64,000 nucleotides of DNA. It comes from Nannochloris sp. 'desiccata' (lineage: Eukaryota > Chlorophyta > Trebouxiophyceae > Chlorellales > Chlorellaceae). The notes beneath the pieces were generated by a model. That model ran no database searches and had not been told where the DNA came from. It saw only the letters and a program-made list of their open reading frames with translations. The stretch lies in contig JAGTXX020000012.1 of assembly GCA_019044685.2 (NCBI GenBank), positions 1,178,001 to 1,242,000 of the forward strand, given 5' to 3'. This document shows, in pieces, positions 30,836-40,623 of this stretch. Every line of letters starts with the position of its first letter. The first letter of the stretch is position 1. A program made the position numbers and the translations under genes.

Positions 30836-31968
30836 ATGAATGCGGCTATGGTTCTTCAGAGGTATGTATTAGGTTGTTCGCTGCTTGCGATCATTGCATC
30901 TGAAGCAAGGGCTGAAATTCCTGCGGGTAAGCTTTTCAGACTTTAATTACACCCAACACGTTCCAAAATTATAAATTCTACTTGAGAAAGTGAGCAAAAA
31001 GGCTAAAAGCTAAATATAATAGTAATGAGTCCCCCGCTGCTCTTGTCACGCCCTTTGTTGCAGGCTGGCACGCAGAAAAAGTTACAGAGATAGCTGGCAA
31101 CCTACCTCACATGGAAGTCTTGGACGATGATGCGCGCATATTTCTTTTCAAAAATTTCATAACAGCAGACGAAGCAGACCATATCATTGCCTTGGCTGAA
31201 CCGGAGCTTCAACGATCCCGGGTTATCACAGACAAAGAAGGAGACGAAGGAATCTCTAGTGTCCGTACTTCCAGCGGTATGTTTTTAAGAAGAGGTCATG
31301 ATCCTATTATTTCAGATATTGAGCGACGTATCGCCCGTTGGACTTTACTTCCGGTCGGCAATGGTGAAGCGCTTCAAGTACTTCGATATGAAGCAGGGCA
31401 AGAATATCAAGGTCACTATGACTACTTTAGCGATGAAAAGTCGATTAATAACGGCGGAAATCGGTTTGCAACTGTCCTAATGTATCTAAACGACGTCGAA
31501 GAAGGCGGTGAGACGGTTTTCCCCAACATCCCAGCTCCTGGTGGTGTCAATGGCCCCGAGTTTTCAGACTGTGCTCGACATCACCTCGCTGCAAAACCTC
31601 GAAAAGGCGACGCAGTTCTCTTCCACTCAATCACAACAACCGGAGAATTTGAGAGAAGGTCGTTACATACAGCATGCCCGGTAATTAGGGGTGTTAAGTA
31701 TAGTGCACCCAAGTGGATCCATGTTGGTCATTTCGCTGGGGGTGGTGAAATTCCAACACGTGTAGACCAACACCCACAAAAAACAGGACCTCATGGGTGT
31801 GCTGATTCCCATGAAATGTGTACGGAATGGGCAAAACAAGGGCGGTGTACCACAGAAGCTGATAGGATGGTGGGTAGTACTCTAAGGCCTGGCTTGTGTT
31901 TGATGTCGTGCAACAGGTGTGATTTGTTGGAGGGGACTGGTGGTAGAAAAGAATACGTATTTGATTAA
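30836..31968 (+). CDS. Prolyl 4-hydroxylase with C-terminal ShK domain
   Basis: Two exons, 30836-30926 and 31064-31968, give 331 residues. Exon 1 codes for a signal peptide (hydrophobic VLGCSLLAIIASEARA). The Fe(II)/2-oxoglutarate dioxygenase domain has the metal ligands His and Asp in GHYDYFSDEK (near 146-149), the second His in RRSLHTACPV (near 230) and the 2-oxoglutarate Lys in GVKYSAPKWIHV. It hydroxylates proline in secretory-pathway proteins such as Hyp-rich wall glycoproteins. The C-terminus carries a six-Cys ShK-type domain (GCADSHEMCTEWAKQGRC then CLMSCNRC), as in several plant and algal P4H enzymes. Secretory location is inferred from the signal peptide. Confidence 0.93.
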
Positions 31969-32160
31969 AGACTTGTACTTCTTATTGTTTTATGTTGACG
32001 TTGTCTTTTCTTTGATGTTTTTTGTTGTTTGATTTCCTATTGTAATGAGAAAAATAGCAAAGCTTCAAGCACAGTTCACTGAGGCAAACACCGCCACCAG
32101 CTGTATGTAGACCCCTCTACATTCTTTCTCCAGTTATAAAAAACTTCCGAAATTCCAAGT

Positions 32161-32889
32161 ATGCTGAAGACGCAACGTCTTGGAAACTTATTGGTAAAGA
32201 GTGCTGCAATCCCTAAGCGCACGTTATTTCGCTCCCGAACAACTTTCTCATCAAAATCAAAGATCATGGCTGCATCCCTCATCTCCGGCGAGACATTCTT
32301 CTTAGATCACTTTGCCCTGCGCCAATGGCAAGACTCTAATTTTGCCGGAACGCGGATGAACTGCGATCAGCAGGAATTTGTTGATAAAGTTCATTCTCAT
32401 TTCAATTCAGGTGGCAAAACTCTCGTCGATGGCTATGCCCCATTCTGCAAGCACGTCTTCATTCCCAACGAATGGAGCTGCACCGTAGGTGCTCTTCCCA
32501 TAACAGACGAAAATAAACACCTCATCTGCTCTGCATACACCCGTCGGCGCCCAGAAGAGCTTGCTGTGCTCACCCGGTGGTTTCCCGCCGACCAGGTCAC
32601 CGCTACAAAAGCTAAATATTTAGATGTTATACTCTATAGTAGAGAGCAAATGATTAAAGAATATGAAGCATTACCGTCAAAAAGTGGTTCTGCTGATGAT
32701 TTACCGCAGGCACCGTGGGGTATCATCTCTGTGAAGGCCCAAGATGAAAATTTCGAGCTGCCGATGACACCTATGACGATGATGAGAAATGCATTGGGAA
32801 AAGAAGAAGGAGGCAGCGGCGTGCCTATTGACAGAGAAAAGTACGAAGCAGCATCCCAGTATTGGGATACACATGCAGCTATTCAATAA
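32161..32889 (+). CDS. DUF3228-like conserved protein, probably organelle-targeted
   Basis: An intronless gene of 242 residues. The N-terminal ~35 residues are basic with Ser/Thr/Leu and no acids, consistent with a mitochondrial or plastid presequence; a second Met at residue 36 could start a cytosolic form. The conserved core reads FALRQWQDSNFAGTRM, LVDGYAPFCKHVFIPNEW, VGALPITDENKHLICSAYTR, LTRWFPADQV and AKYLDVILYSREQM, which I recall as the DUF3228 pattern; function is unknown. I am not certain of the family number. The C-terminus is polar with PMTPMTMMRNALG and no membrane segment. Confidence 0.6.
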   Translation: MLKTQRLGNLLVKSAAIPKRTLFRSRTTFSSKSKIMAASLISGETFFLDHFALRQWQDSNFAGTRMNCDQQEFVDKVHSHFNSGGKTLVDGYAPFCKHVFIPNEWSCTVGALPITDENKHLICSAYTRRRPEELAVLTRWFPADQVTATKAKYLDVILYSREQMIKEYEALPSKSGSADDLPQAPWGIISVKAQDENFELPMTPMTMMRNALGKEEGGSGVPIDREKYEAASQYWDTHAAIQ

Positions 32890-33263
32890 AGGATAGAGTG
32901 TCAGGAGAGATCTCTTCTTTTCTTTTCTCTAGAGGTTTTTACTTTTGTTCTTGTCGTGGTGAGACGACATAATTGACTTGAGTGTTGTTTCAAAGGTACA
33001 ATTTTAAAGTTCAGAAGCCGTATCATATCCAGATCTACAACAGTACACAATAGTCACACATGGTTGAGAAATTAAGAGCACGCAGCAGGGGGGTAAATAA
33101 CAGATACTATTGATATGATACTGAAATGTAAATAAGGGGAAAATCATCCGGATCTATTTTTCATTTCAAGGAAAGTATTTATCTAAGTTTGACTTTATTT
33201 TTCCGTAGAAAATTGATGAGGAGGCGTTTCAATCAATCGATCAATCAATCAATCGTCTCGATT
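32890..33263. other. Convergent spacer with an AATC tetranucleotide repeat
   Basis: 374 bases between the DUF3228-like and STN8-like genes. AATC units repeat at about 33231-33254, next to the kinase stop codon. Nothing else is visible. Confidence 0.7.
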
Positions 33264-36200
33264 TTAATAATAATCTCTAGATGCTGCCGTCTCTACAGTC
33301 GGCTCTGCAATTCCCCCAGAACTCTTTTGCTGCTGCTGCTGCTTTCCAGAAACACCAGCAGGAGGTGCCGCAGCAGCAAATCTAAATATTACATTGCCTT
33401 CTTCATCTGCCTCGACTACACTCCCATCATCTAGCAAAGAACCAACAAGACTCTGCACCGACAATGCTTGTTCCATTTCTTGAAGTTTCGCTTCCATGCG
33501 GGCGTATTCATCTTTCAATCGAGCTTGCTCTGCTTTTAAAAACTCAAGCTGCTGTACATCAGGTGCAGAAGAAGAAGAAGCAGTAGGAGTGTCAGAAATA
33601 TCTTGTGTTTTCTCTACTTGGCCCACAGCAGCGGAAGAAGTACCGTCTCCAGCTGTGGCAGCAGCAGCAGCAGCTTCTTCTGTTTCTTTCGCTGCAGCAG
33701 CATGGGAAGCAGCACGTTCAGCTTCCGCAGCAATTTCAGCTAAAATACGCTGTTCTTTAGCTCTACGTTTGGCAATATATGCATCAAAAGCTGCGCGGCG
33801 ATCAGCATCACTGGCAACGCCACTGAAACGAGGATCACTGGCTGCAGCACTGGTCGCAAAATCCCCATAACTAATGGCAGAGTGTATATCGTTATCAGGA
33901 CCAGTCGTACTACTTAATATATTTTCTTCTAGTAAGGTGGTGAATGCAATAGCAGCCCTCTGTGCAGCATTGCGCTGTGCTCGTTCTAAAGCATCTACAT
34001 AAATCTCAAACGCCTGCATTCGCTGCGTTGTTGTGAGCACAGCATATGCTTCGTTCTCCGGCAAAGCAGCTGAAACTTCCTCCCAAGTTGAAGTAGCAGA
34101 CAACGGTGGGTGTACTGCTTGTAATGCGTTAATAAATGAAGAATTTGCTGCACGGCGCTGTGCTGCTTCTGCTTGGGCTTTAGAAACGCCTCGCTCAGCT
34201 GCTGCGGCAAGATCCGACACTGCATTTAGGGCCATGCCGGTAAACTTGAGGCCAGAGTAGATGGCATTTGTAGCTGCATCTGTGACAGATTTGCTTACTC
34301 CAAAACTATTATCAGTAGTAGAATCCTCAATTTGTGATGAAGATACAGATGCCTGCGGTGGAGCACCTCCCAGTACTCGTTCTTTTTGTTCTTTTTGCTC
34401 CTCTTCCGGTTGTCTATTCATTTCGCCGCTGCCACCTGGTTTCAGCATAGCAGACAAAAAGCCCTTTGCCGATGAATACAGCGTATTTAATTCTTTTGCT
34501 GAAGTCTGTAAACTGCTTCTCATAGAAAGAAGTTCACTTTCTTCCTTTTCTAAATCTGCTTTGGATGCTTTGCCTGCTGCGACATCTTTCTTTAATTCCT
34601 GAACGATAGTTGTTTGAGTTTGAGTTTCGGAAGCTTCTTGAGCTAAGCGAGCTTCTAAATCGAAGAGTTTGCTCTTCATCCAGTTCCACGTAGATGCAGA
34701 ACGACCACGGGTACTTACTCCGACACCCCCGGTCACGGTTGAAGAATCTAATATTACAGCACCTCGGCTTTTTGAGGAGGAACTTTTAGAGGAGCGACCA
34801 CTGCTGGCGTTTCCTCTACTACCAGAAGAAGAAGAAGAAGAGCTTCCAGAGCTTGTTCTACGTTTATTATTATTATTAGTTTTACCAGGAACAACAGCAC
34901 CAACTTTTTCTTCTTCTTTTTCATCACCTTCATCTTGCGAGGATGATGAGAAACTAAATAAGCTGCCAAAACTAAATTTGGATGTTGTCCCCAAAGATCC
35001 TCCCGCAGCAGCTGTTTTGAAGAATGGATGTTTTAACGCAGCAGAAGGGGTTAATCTCGGTGCAGCTCCGGTGTTTATAAACCGAACACCGCGATTTCCA
35101 TCGCTTTCTACCTCACGAGGGCGCAGTAACCCGGCTACCAAATCCCAACCGAGGCCCTCGTTTGCATCCAACAGTGCAGTTTGTTTTGCAGACAAGCCTG
35201 CACGCATTCTCCACTCTTCGATATCGTAATCACATCTCGCGAAGGTATTTCTCCAGTTACGTAACGCAGTAGTTGTTCGCAAAAACGGCAAGCCGAGTTG
35301 AAGCAAGATGATACCTGCTGACCAGGTGTCAAAACAATCTGGACGGTGTTGCTGCCATAGCAGTGGAGACATGGCCAAGGAGCTAAATAATTTATTTTTC
35401 TCTGATAAATCTGGTGCATCAGAAGGCAGTACATATTCTTCAGGAGGGCAGTACATCGGATCTAAAATTGTTTTATCGGGAGAATAGTTGGTACCAGTAC
35501 GGAGATCTGCTGCTGCACCCAGATCAATGAGCTTAAACCGACGTTCGGCATCGGAAAATACGATATTTGCAGGTTTGATGTCACGGTGGACAAGACCAGC
35601 GTTGTGAAGATCGATTAAACATTCAAAAATTTGGGTCATTACGGTAGGCAAGACCGCTTCTTCAGCAACATTCAAGTCTGTTGCTAATGCAGGGATACAA
35701 TCTCTTCGTTTTAAGTAGTATGCGAGAGTATTCAAGCCTTGAGCTTCCCAGACAAGCCATAATCCTTTGGTGAGCTTGCCACGGACCTCCCTGGGGTCTA
35801 CTTCGATGTAGCCGAGGAAGGGGGCGACCGATTTGCGGCATGCTGATGATGCGTAGACGTTGAGTAAATGCTCCATTTCCGCCATCTCTTGGGCGCCCTG
35901 AACACGGTCTTTAACACGTTTCAGAATAACACGGCGTTCTTCGCCAGAATTGGTTGCTAAAGAGCCCTGCAGAAAATGCAAGCAAATCAAAGTCAAGGCA
36001 AGATTCAACTGGGCGGGAGATAAAATTAAGGGACTAATACTCGCTATAATGCAACCCAGTTGTTAAAAATAAACGTTACTGCTACTCACCTGGAATACCT
36101 GGCCAAAGCTGCCTTCTCCTACGTTCGAACCTACGCTCAAGATTGCATCGCTCTCAATTTGCTTACCCTTGTTACTGCGAGCCTCACAACGAGGTGCCAA

Positions 36201-36287
36201 GGCAGTAACCCTGCCTCGTGAAGTCAGAGATAAAATTGGCCTTGCTAGGAAAGGCGTAGGACGCAAGACCAGCTGTGGGCAACTCAT
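33264..36287 (-). CDS. STN8-like thylakoid protein kinase with long C-terminal extension
   Basis: Two exons, 36287-36090 and 35966-33264, give 966 residues. The splice joins VGEGSFGQVFQ to GSLATNSGEERRVILKRV, completing the Gly-rich loop and the VAIK-type Lys. The catalytic loop is HRDIKPANIVF (about 190), with LIDLGAAADLRTGTNY in place of DFG, then LDPMYCPPEEYVLP and DCFDTWSAGIILLQLGLPFL. These are STN7/STN8 family features; the LKRVKDRVQGAQE region is closer to STN8, which phosphorylates photosystem II core proteins. A transit-like N-terminus (~45 residues) fits plastid import. After the kinase ends near 370, about 600 further residues follow: Ser-rich, then Ala/Glu-rich with coiled-coil stretches. 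Known STN8 proteins are about 500 residues long. An earlier ATG at 36323 is possible. Confidence 0.85.
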
Positions 36288-37544
36288 GAGTTGGTGCTGG
36301 CGGAACCGATCGCAAATTTGCAAACTACCACCAATACAACAGTGTTTGGAATGAGGTTTTGCGTAGCAGTGAAGGTAATGCTAAGTTTTGATGATTAAAT
36401 TTGTCTAGATTCTTGTCCATTGAGCCAAAGATTTAAAATTTTCTTTCTAAAATCTAAGTTTTCAGCTTGATCACTTGACTTTGACTCGAGAGACAATTAT
36501 TTAGGCTATGAGAGACATGGAATATTTAAAGTTCGAGGGTATCTCGCTTAATTTCTGGCGTCTTCACGGAGACTAGAAACACCGTGGGGCCGATTGGCTC
36601 GAATCTGGCCGAAAAACTTGTCAGATCTTAGATCTAAAATTGTTGGAGTATGGTCCATGGGGCGCCAACGACCCGCCAGCCTGATCTAACTGGACGGATG
36701 TCACTGCACAAATGACATTATAGAGTGTGGGCGCAGGGCGCTCGAAGCTGTTAAAATACTTGCAGAGGATCTGCAACGGTCGGTGTTCGGGGGCAAGTGT
36801 ATGGAGAGAGGAATAGGCGTGAAACTGGCGATGGCTGCGGCTTGAGTACTGTGTTGGCGAATATAACTGCTTGAATATACTTGTTATCTGCTTAAAATTC
36901 ATTGATTGTTGCTTTCCCATTTAAATAGGGGTGGCCTGAAGTCGCGCTGGCGGCTTCTCACGATCCCTTAAGTCACCCTGTTGGGGTTAATTTGTTTTGT
37001 TTTGTTTTGTTTTGTTTGGAGAGGCTTTTATTAATTGGACCTAGAGAGACCTCTGCATGACTATATTAATGCTCCTGCGGCCCCCTGTGTGCTCAGAGGC
37101 GAACCCCCGGAGCGTGCCCCGAGTTGCTTACTTGTGCTTGCGGGCAGGTAGCGACGATTCTGCCAGGGTCAGTGCCTGTACCTGTATATATGTATGTATG
37201 TAAAAGCTATCTTGGTATTATGTCGTGGAGGAATTGTGATGCGACAGGCAGTGTGACTCCCATTCATTTTGAGCCTTAAAGTGAGCTCCGCCACCGTCGT
37301 CCTATGACCTCGCTGAAAATTCAAATGAAATCGTTTATTTTATGACAGAGGTAGCTGCACATCGAAATTTTTTACATAATAGAGAAAAAGGTACTTTCAA
37401 AATGAATGAAAAAGTAGTGAGAAACAGTATATATCTTATAGAAACAAAGTTTAATTTATTTGCCGCGGGAAAAAGAATATTGAGACCTAAAATTAAGAAT
37501 TTGAAGAGAGAGAGAAAACAGCTCAGCTTGCGGATAAAACTTCC
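36288..37544. other. Long spacer, no gene recognised
   Basis: 1257 bases between the kinase start and the repeat-protein stop. A TTTTG pentanucleotide repeat lies at 36991-37017. GC-richer patches are found at about 36540-36620 and 37080-37170. A minus-strand frame at 36621-36920 has no domain and is not called. I searched by eye for tRNA-like T loops and snRNA motifs and found none. Confidence 0.5.
36991..37017. repeat. TTTGT pentanucleotide microsatellite
   Basis: About five tandem copies of TTTGT in the spacer upstream of the STN8-like kinase. Confidence 0.9.
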
Positions 37545-38256
37545 TCAAGACTTTGACTCTTTAATTGCTGCCAGAATCTCAGTCTTTTGCTGATCTACGT
37601 GCCCCAAAATCTCAGTCTTTTGCTGATCTACGTGCTCCAAGATCTCAGTCTTTTGCTGATCTACATGCTCCAAGATCTCAATTTTTAAGGAGAGATTTTG
37701 CTGGTCTACGTGCTCCAAGATCTCAGTTTTTAAGGAGAGATTTTGCTGGTCTCCGTGCTCCAAGATCTCAGTTTTTAAGGAGAGATTTTGCTGGTCTCCG
37801 TGCTCCAAGATCTCAGTTTTTAAGGAGAGATTTTGCTGGTCTACGTGCTCTTTCACGTCCGATTTCAAACCAGAATGCAGTTTAGCCAGCATGAATGGGA
37901 CCCGATCCAGCTTGGAGAGGCGATCGACGGCATATTTTGTTGCAGATACTACAATTGTTACCAATCCAACAAAGGCTGCGAGCTCCTGCCAGGACCCCTG
38001 CAAAACGCAATGAGATTTAGCCAGGTGACGGGGGGGGGGGGGGGGGGGGGAGACCGAATTTTTTACTATCAAAGATAACCTAAGAAACACCTACTCTCTG
38101 GAAGATAGCAAATCCCCTAAACGCGACAATAACAGCGGCACCAAAGACAGGGGGATTTGCCCACTCTAGGAGTTGCTTCACCATTCCCTTCTTGGGCGTC
38201 TCGTCCATAAGTTGGCTGTATTCCCACTCTAATTTCTGCTCCTCAAAAGACTTCAT
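37545..38256 (-). CDS. Small two-helix membrane protein with tandem 15- and 11-residue coiled-coil repeats
   Basis: Two exons, 38256-38095 and 37997-37545, give 204 residues. I recognise no family. Residues 1-34 are charged (MKSFEEQKLEWEYSQLMDE). Two hydrophobic segments follow, at about 35-52 (PVFGAAVIVAFRGFAIF) and 59-78 (LAAFVGLVTIVVSATKYAV), then a linker with KSDVK. Residues 104-196 are four copies of a 15-residue unit (EHVDQQNLSLKTEIL) and three copies of an 11-residue unit (EHVDQQKTEIL), ending AAIKESKS. The 11-mer is the 15-mer minus NLSL. Hydrophobic spacing suggests a 15/4 and 11/3 coiled coil. The 97-nt intron contains a 21-G homopolymer. A frame starting at 38090 inside this intron is not the true start. 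Confidence 0.6.
37572..37850 (-). repeat. Coding tandem repeat: four 45-bp and three 33-bp units
   Basis: On the minus strand, four 45-base units (37850-37671) are followed by three 33-base units (37670-37572). Units are nearly identical at the DNA level, differing at single bases (GTA/GGA for Val/Gly; one Thr/Ile change). All unit lengths are multiples of three, so copy number can change without frameshift. The regular spacing resembles a CRISPR array only superficially; there are no unique spacers. Confidence 0.95.
38030..38050. repeat. 21-base G homopolymer inside an intron
   Basis: Twenty-one consecutive G on the plus strand, which is a C tract in the intron of the repeat protein, about 32 bases before its acceptor. 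The length is likely to be variable or inexact in the assembly. Confidence 0.85.
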
Positions 38257-38900
38257 CTCCGGTCCCGAAGGACAAATCTAGTTGCGATGACAGGGGCGCG
38301 GCTGTTTTTAGTAGAAGAGCGTAGAAGGAGTGCACGAATCTTCATTTGCCCCGGCGAAAGTAGGAACACGCCGCTTCGAGCGGTGTTATTCATACCAAAC
38401 AATCTTAAATGTGCAAAATTAGATATCAAATGTACACAAAGCCAGTGCTAAGCAAGTTATCTTCAGCAATAGAGCAATAGAGAAATTATAAAAGTTTCTT
38501 TTCATCCGGCACTCGTTCGATTCGAAGAGCACCTTGACAGACGCGCTCGAGTGCTCTTGTCGGCCATATTATTGTCTTATTCTCGTATAAAATAATTAAA
38601 ACATCATCTTTAGTAGAGGCAAAACTCTAGGGAAACATCACCGAAGGAGTTTGAGCAAATTGAGAAATTCTTTTTTGGCCAGTCCTGTCTTTTATCAGAT
38701 TGCTCAAGGTGTGTTGCGGGCTCCAGCATATTGTAGACTTATATTATACCCATTCATTGAGAGCACTTGATTGCTGAGGGTGGCTGTTCTTAAGGATAGC
38801 CTGAGTGCTCCGAAATTGCGTTCTTTTAAAATCAGTCGTTTTACTCAAACTGGAACGCTTTTAATCAACTGCAGAGAGAGTCTTTGCATACAATTGTAGG
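38257..38900. other. Divergent spacer with repeated GAGTGCTC motifs
   Basis: 644 bases between the divergent repeat-protein and AT-hook genes. AAGAGCAC at 38525-38532 is exactly complementary to GTGCTCTT at 38551-38558. GAGTGCTC occurs at 38549-38556 and again at 38803-38810, and its partial complement GAGCACT at 38761-38767. The clustering suggests a factor-binding or hairpin region. No gene is visible. Confidence 0.45.
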
Positions 38901-39942
38901 ATGACAAGGAGAAGCGACGGAGAAGAGGAGGTAGCGTTGGTCGATGTTGCCAATGCTGCTGCCTCGTCTCTTTTCTCGCCAAATATGTGGGTTTGCCGCC
39001 CTTCTAGAACCCCCAGGGCGTATCGCATGGACGAAGGAGAACCAAATACGGAGAGGTAAGTCAACCCTTGGTCACTTGTGGATACTAATGGTTTTCATTG
39101 TCTACCAAATTCACCCGCTGACAATATTGACTTTATTTATTTTTTGCCACAGGAGTCCTGGAGCCGGACAACCTCTTCGGGACACGACAAACATCACCGC
39201 ACACTTGCCTCCCATCCCTCCTAGCTCCCGCCAGAAACGCAGGCAGCGCGAAGACCAGCAGGATTTATCCTACCTTGAGGCACCAGATCGGGAGGGAGCA
39301 GAAAAAGAGCAAATTGAAGCAGACTTGGCGCATATTGCCGTCATCGAAAGAGAAATTATGTACGCTCAACAAACCAGCAGAGAGTTACAAAAGGAATATC
39401 AAGATATAGCATCCGAGCTAAAGACTGTACATGCACAAAACAGCGGTGTCAAGAGAATGTTTGCTGCACTTGGAGTAGCAAAAGATGATTTTAATATGGC
39501 AGGAGCTGTCGATGAACCGTCTAGAAAACGCAGAATGATTGAAATTGGTCAAAAATTAGTTATCAGCTTGAATGAGCCGAAACCTGAAGAGCAGAGACAA
39601 AAGCCAATGCCACCGCAACCTCCCCGCCGGGGCCGCCCTCCACTCAACCCTGTTGCTCACACCCCTGCGCCCACTATTGCTGGATCCGCCTGTCCTATTT
39701 TCACTCCTCCTGCATCCTTCCCTATGGAGTCTCAGATCGCAGCAGCGTCGTTGACCTTGTCTAAAGGAGATGCTGCTGTGGCGTTGTTATCGTTGTTGGA
39801 GAAAGCTTTGGCGGCACGTGCACCTCCAGCGCAGATGCCTCCTCCACTTTCCTTTGCCGATGCTGCTGGTGGTAGCGCCGAAGAACAAGAGGGTTCTCTG
39901 AAACCTCTTGTTCTTGAGCCTGTCAATCTTGATATTAATTGA
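38901..39942 (+). CDS. Coiled-coil protein with AT-hook-like motif, unknown family
   Basis: Two exons, 38901-39055 and 39153-39942, give 314 residues. Residues 1-52 are polar with an RPSRTPRAYR patch. A basic, proline-rich stretch (PPIPPSSRQKRRQRE) precedes a coiled coil of about 60 residues (KEQIEADLAHIAVIEREI, RELQKEYQDIASELK). A KRMFAALGVAKDDF segment and a basic RKRR patch follow, then PPRRGRPPLNP, which matches an AT-hook core. The C-terminus is Ala/Pro/Leu-rich. A nuclear, DNA- or chromatin-associated role is inferred only from the basic patches and AT-hook. The donor is a perfect GTAAGT. I do not recognise an orthologue. Confidence 0.6.
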
Positions 39943-40623
39943 TTTCAGTAAAGAAAAAGAAAGTCGAATTCGTTGTCCTGCATCTTTTTTTGTGATCTTT
40001 TTTTCTTTCGGTGTTGATCTTGTTTTCCTCTTCTTGCCAAGTTTACTAGAGCTTGAAGCTCTCCTCCCTCTGATACAAACACACAAGGCAGTTTAGTAGG
40101 TTAATTCTATAGTTTAGTAATCTCTTCCTATGTACCCACGTATCAGGATAGCATTTTTTTTCCTCCCACTTTTTTTCCCCAACTTCAACTTCTCTCTCGT
40201 GTTGTTTAGTTTTTTAGCTGTTGTTTTGTTTTTGGCTCGAGCCTAAGTTGTTTTCTGTTTTCCTGCATCCTACTTTATATACTACATGGGCTGACTTTGC
40301 ACCGCGATTGTCCCTTGCCGCGATTATATTCTCAAATTCAAAAGAAAGTTTTCCAAATTGCTGGACAACAATCTGGCGGTGGATGGGCCTTTTTTGAAAA
40401 TTTCGAAACAAAAGATATTAGAGAGAACAATATCTTTACTGAGCGCCACCCATCACCGCCAGCAAGCTATTTGTGCGCGTCCTATAATTCTTCTCACTGC
40501 AGTACACGTTCCCTTTGCATCCTTGTAATTGAAAAACATACATACATACTCCAACTTCAGTAACACTTGAACCATCGACATAAAAAAGAAAATAAAAATC
40601 AAATGTAGATACTCTACTACAAA
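39943..40623. other. Convergent spacer, T-rich
   Basis: 681 bases between the AT-hook and epimerase-like genes. The plus strand has long T runs at about 39983-40220. A TTG-started frame at 40297-40563 is not convincing. No RNA gene seen. Confidence 0.55.

Noticed and set aside
36560..36630. tRNA-like T-loop sequence (CTCGAATCTGG)
   Set aside because: No matching acceptor or anticodon arms in the right positions.
36621..36920. 99-codon minus-strand frame in the 36.3-37.5 kb spacer
   Set aside because: No domain, odd composition, no splice partners.
37565..37885. Plus-strand frame of 106 codons with regular repeats, resembling a repeat protein or a CRISPR-like array
   Set aside because: It is the antisense reading of the minus-strand coding repeat, and there are no unique spacers.
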